From Akkermansia muciniphila (lineage in GTDB: Bacteria > Pseudomonadota > Gammaproteobacteria > Burkholderiales > Burkholderiaceae_C): a stretch of 9,158 nt of DNA. Every line of letters starts with the position of its first letter. Position 1 is the stretch's first letter. Below, piece by piece: positions 7,553 through 9,158 of the stretch. The DNA lies in contig CALPVM020000070.1 in the NCBI GenBank assembly GCA_943327015.2, positions 1-9,158 of the forward strand, read 5' to 3'. The notes under the pieces were generated by a model that saw nothing but the letters and a program-made list of their open reading frames with translations, was not told the origin of the DNA and did not search any database. A program made the translations under genes and the position numbers.

Positions 7553-8185
7553 TTATTTTTTTTCAATGTAGGCTTTGGCTTCTAGGTGGCCGGGGTAGCG
7601 TCCCAACACGGAGTTATAAGCGGCTTTAGCCTCTGCTGTTTTGTTCTTCCAGGCCAGCGAACGTGCCAGATACACCAGAGCTGTAGAGTCGGTGGGATAG
7701 GCTTCAGACATGTTTTTAGCGGTGGTGTACATGTTTTCCCAGTTTTTTTGGGCTTCTTGCGCAATCACCATGCGTAGCAGAGCTGTGTAGTTATTGGGGG
7801 CTACTTCCAATGCTGCACGCGCTGCTTTTTCGGCTTCAGCCCAGCGTTTTGCTGCCAGCAGGGGCAGTATGACGGCTAAACGCGCATCCACCGAACGGCT
7901 GTTTTTTCCGATGGCAAGACGGTATTCGCGAATCGATTCGTCAAACCGGCCGGGCAGGTAATACAACCAACCACGGCGTAGCAGTTTTAGTTCGGCCTCA
8001 GGGCCGTTAGCTGGTATGCCTTCAATGGCGGCCATGGCTTCGGTGTATTTGCCGGCAGCCTCCAAGCTATATGATTGTTGCCAGGCAGTCTCTTGGGCAT
8101 AGGCAGATGCTGCTAATGAAAGAGTGAGTGTGGCTAGCAGAGAATTAATGCGCATGAGGGATGTTGTATTTTTTTGAATTGCCAT
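7553..8185 (-). CDS. Predicted secreted TPR-repeat protein
   Basis: An open frame of 210 residues. Residues 11-30 (MRINSLLATLTLSLAASAYA) form a classical signal peptide with an AYA cleavage site before QETAW, so the functional start is probably Met11 (codon 8155-8153) rather than Met1 (8185-8183). Neither Met has a convincing Shine-Dalgarno sequence. The mature part, about 180 residues, is a run of helix-pair repeats with TPR spacing, seen around 33-60, 65-95, 98-130, 132-163 and 166-200. Characteristic elements are RFDESIREYRLAI, RWAEAEKAARAALEVAPNN and KTAEAKAAYNSVLGRYPGH. Such proteins act as periplasmic protein-binding scaffolds and have no enzymatic residues of their own. It is the first gene of the leftward operon and lies 14 bases ahead of the decarboxylase. 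A periplasmic TPR protein may partner the membrane/M23 fusion at the other end of the operon, but that is inference. Confidence 0.8.
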   Translation of the reverse strand: MAIQKNTTSLMRINSLLATLTLSLAASAYAQETAWQQSYSLEAAGKYTEAMAAIEGIPANGPEAELKLLRRGWLYYLPGRFDESIREYRLAIGKNSRSVDARLAVILPLLAAKRWAEAEKAARAALEVAPNNYTALLRMVIAQEAQKNWENMYTTAKNMSEAYPTDSTALVYLARSLAWKNKTAEAKAAYNSVLGRYPGHLEAKAYIEKK

Positions 8186-8191
8186 TTGAAA

Positions 8192-8210
8192 TTAAAAAAG
8201 GCTTTTTTAA
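8192..8210. repeat. AT-rich perfect inverted repeat upstream of the TPR gene
   Basis: TTAAAAAA (8192-8199) and TTTTTTAA (8203-8210) are perfect reverse complements around a GGC loop. The structure sits immediately upstream of Met1 of the TPR open frame and would lie in the leader of its mRNA. It could be a weak transcriptional attenuator-like hairpin, a DNA-bending A/T tract near the promoter, or chance in AT-rich sequence. If the true start is Met11, the hairpin lies well clear of the start codon, which slightly favours Met11. Confidence 0.4.
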
Positions 8211-8269
8211 AATGGGGTTAAAGACGGTCGGCTGCCATTATGCATTGGTTGTTTGGCTTTGGAGTATGC

Positions 8270-8299
8270 TTCTTAGTTGAAAGTATTACAGGCTACAAT
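8270..8299 (+). promoter_or_regulatory. Weak candidate phaR promoter
   Basis: TACAAT at 8294-8299 is a good -10-like hexamer, with TTCTTA (8270-8275, three of six matches to TTGACA) at 18 bases spacing. A better -35-like TTGAAA at 8277-8282 is only 11 bases away and cannot serve this -10. The call rests on one good hexamer only, so it is tentative. Confidence 0.25.
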
Positions 8300-8316
8300 T
8301 GAAAAGTGCGTAGTGT

Positions 8317-8368
8317 AGTGCAATGGCTGCTTTCGGTGCTGCACTGAAATTTATCAATTGCAATGCAA
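8317..8368. promoter_or_regulatory. TGC-centred palindrome cluster, candidate PhaR operator
   Basis: Three related elements lie just ahead of and over the phaR start. AGTGCA (8317-8322) is inverted against TGCACT (8340-8345). GTGC-T-GCAC (8336-8344) is a perfect odd palindrome. TTGCA-A-TGCAA (8358-8368) is another perfect odd palindrome and includes the phaR ATG. PhaR proteins are known to repress their own genes and to bind TGC/GCA-containing sites, which fits autoregulation. That these particular sites are bound is inference. Confidence 0.4.
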
Positions 8369-8818
8369 AACAAACACTTTAAAGACTCTTCGCCGTCCAC
8401 CCGGATTATTAAAAAATATCCGAATCGGCGCCTGTACGATACTGATACATCTACCTATATTACTATTTCTGAAATAAAGCAATTGGTAATGGAGCATGAA
8501 TCCTTTACCGTGGTAGATGCCAAAACAGGCGAAGACCTGACGCGCAGTGTGTTGCTGCAAATTATTCTGGAAGAGGAAGCGGTAAACGGTAATCCGATGT
8601 TCACCGCCCCGGTACTTACCAATATGATCCGGTTTTATGGCCATGCCATGCAGGGCATGATGGGTGAATACTTAGAAAAAAATATCCAATCACTGATGGA
8701 TTTACAAGCGCCGATGGTAAAGGGCGTTTTGGGTACCAACCAGATGCTCCAGCAGTGGCAAGACCATATGCACCAACAAACCGACCAATTTCTTGCAACT
8801 TTCGGCCTGAAACGCTAG
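8363..8818 (+). CDS. phaR: Polyhydroxyalkanoate synthesis repressor PhaR
   Basis: A 151-residue protein with the unmistakable PhaR N-terminal DNA-binding domain: RIIKKYPNRRLYDTDTSTYI (14-33), continuing through VVDAKTGEDLTRSVLLQIILEEE to residue 72. A second PHB-accumulation regulator domain follows, MFTAPVLTNMIRFYGHAMQG (79-98), with a Gln-rich amphipathic end. PhaR binds PHA granules and the promoters of phasin genes (and its own), releasing repression when polymer accumulates; it acts in the cytoplasm. The ATG at 8363 is the only sensible start: the conserved domain begins at residue 14, though no clear Shine-Dalgarno precedes it. No PHA synthase, ketothiolase or phasin gene is in the window, so phaR is either separate from those genes in this genome or they lie outside. 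rimO begins four bases downstream and is probably co-transcribed. Confidence 0.95.
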   Translation: MQNKHFKDSSPSTRIIKKYPNRRLYDTDTSTYITISEIKQLVMEHESFTVVDAKTGEDLTRSVLLQIILEEEAVNGNPMFTAPVLTNMIRFYGHAMQGMMGEYLEKNIQSLMDLQAPMVKGVLGTNQMLQQWQDHMHQQTDQFLATFGLKR

Positions 8819-8822
8819 ACCC

Positions 8823-9158
8823 ATGAACCAATATACTGAAACAGAAAAATCAGGCTCTGCCGCCCCTAAAGTGGGCTTTGTGAGTTTGGGCTGCCCCAAA
8901 GCGCTGACCGATTCTGAACTTATTCTGACCCAGCTGAGTGCCGAGGGTTACCAGACCAGCAAAACCTTTCAAGGTGCCGACTTGGTGATTGTGAACACCT
9001 GCGGCTTTATTGACGAAGCGGTGCAAGAGAGTCTGGACACCATTGGTGAAGCCTTGGCCGACAATGGCCGCGTGATTGTGACCGGCTGCCTGGGTGCCAA
9101 TACAGGCGAGGGTGGGCAGAATTTGGTGCGCCAGATGCACCCCAAGGTGCTAGCTGTA
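8823..9158 (+). CDS. rimO: Ribosomal protein S12 methylthiotransferase RimO, N-terminal part
   Basis: The frame is open from ATG 8823 to the window edge and gives the first 112 residues. VGFVSLGCPKALTDSE (17-32), VIVNTCGFIDEAVQES (55-70) and VIVTGCLG (84-91) carry the three Cys (24, 60, 89) of the N-terminal UPF0004/MTTase domain. That domain ligates the auxiliary [4Fe-4S] cluster. RimO is a radical-SAM enzyme that adds a methylthio group to the conserved Asp of ribosomal protein S12. The GCPKAL...DSE pattern and the FIDEA segment after the second Cys distinguish RimO from the tRNA enzyme MiaB. The radical-SAM CxxxCxxC motif and TRAM domain lie beyond the window. The gene starts four bases after the phaR stop. 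Confidence 0.95.
   Translation, partial: MNQYTETEKSGSAAPKVGFVSLGCPKALTDSELILTQLSAEGYQTSKTFQGADLVIVNTCGFIDEAVQESLDTIGEALADNGRVIVTGCLGANTGEGGQNLVRQMHPKVLAV

Larger units (their letters stand above)
8186..8362. other. Divergent intergenic region between TPR-first operon and phaR
   Basis: This 177-base gap must hold the promoter of the leftward five-gene operon and that of phaR. It is AT-rich on its left side and carries TGC-rich palindromes on its right side. I find no complete sigma-70 promoter with good spacing on either strand. The best minus-strand -10-like hexamer, CATAAT near 8230, has no matching -35 box. No riboswitch-like structure or small ORF stands out. Confidence 0.6.

Noticed and set aside
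8277..8299. TTGAAA...TACAAT as a sigma-70 promoter
   Set aside because: The spacing is 11 bases, too short for -35 and -10 boxes to work together; only the TACAAT is kept as a weak candidate.
8186..8362. Possible riboswitch (for example for guanidine) ahead of the operon
   Set aside because: The operon content made this worth looking for, but no paired, conserved-looking aptamer structure is visible apart from a short A/T hairpin.
8850..9140. Minus-strand open frame of 96 residues over rimO
   Set aside because: The plus strand codes for the conserved RimO cluster-binding domain with all three Cys; the antisense frame is a shadow.
1..9158. Mobile element, CRISPR array, tRNA or phage traces
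   Set aside because: No direct repeat arrays, transposase or integrase sequences, tRNA-like cloverleafs or target-site duplications were seen; the flanks are ordinary chromosomal genes.

Overview
The window (9158 bases, roughly balanced GC) looks like chromosome of a Gram-negative proteobacterium, most likely a betaproteobacterium. The reasons are a PhaR-type polyhydroxyalkanoate regulator directly followed by rimO, a YceI-family lipid-binding protein, and a predicted secreted TPR protein. Genus cannot be decided from the sequence. No RNA gene, insertion sequence, CRISPR array or other mobile element is visible, and no stretch above 300 bases lacks a gene.

Layout. At the left edge (1-168, +) is the 3' end of a yceI-like gene. 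It runs convergently into a leftward block of five genes on the minus strand that fills 195-8185. In transcription order these are: a small secreted TPR protein (8185-7553); a long ornithine/lysine/arginine-type PLP decarboxylase (7538-4842); an ATP-grasp ligase (4845-3349); a C45-type self-processing Ntn hydrolase/acyltransferase (3349-2369); and a fusion of a ten-helix urea-transporter-like domain with an M23 metallopeptidase domain and an unassigned Cys-containing tail (2372-195). The first junction is only 14 bases. The other three overlap by 4, 1 and 4 bases (ATGA, TAATG, ATGA), so the last four proteins are almost certainly made together.

To the right, a 177-base divergent intergenic region separates this operon from phaR (8363-8818, +). 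It carries short TGC-centred palindromes that may be PhaR autoregulatory sites. rimO starts four bases after phaR and runs off the window (8823-9158).

The five-gene block is the notable part. Amine production (decarboxylase), ATP-dependent amide or peptide bond formation (ATP-grasp), amide transfer or cleavage (C45), a membrane channel for a small polar solute and a cell-wall-type peptidase fold are encoded side by side. The simplest reading is a pathway that makes, conjugates and moves or processes an amine- or guanidine-derived metabolite. I do not recognise it as a named system, and its substrate and product are not readable from the sequence. The catalytic signatures of the decarboxylase, ATP-grasp and C45 enzymes look intact. 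The M23 zinc site also looks intact, apart from uncertainty about its first His. The transporter signature is altered.
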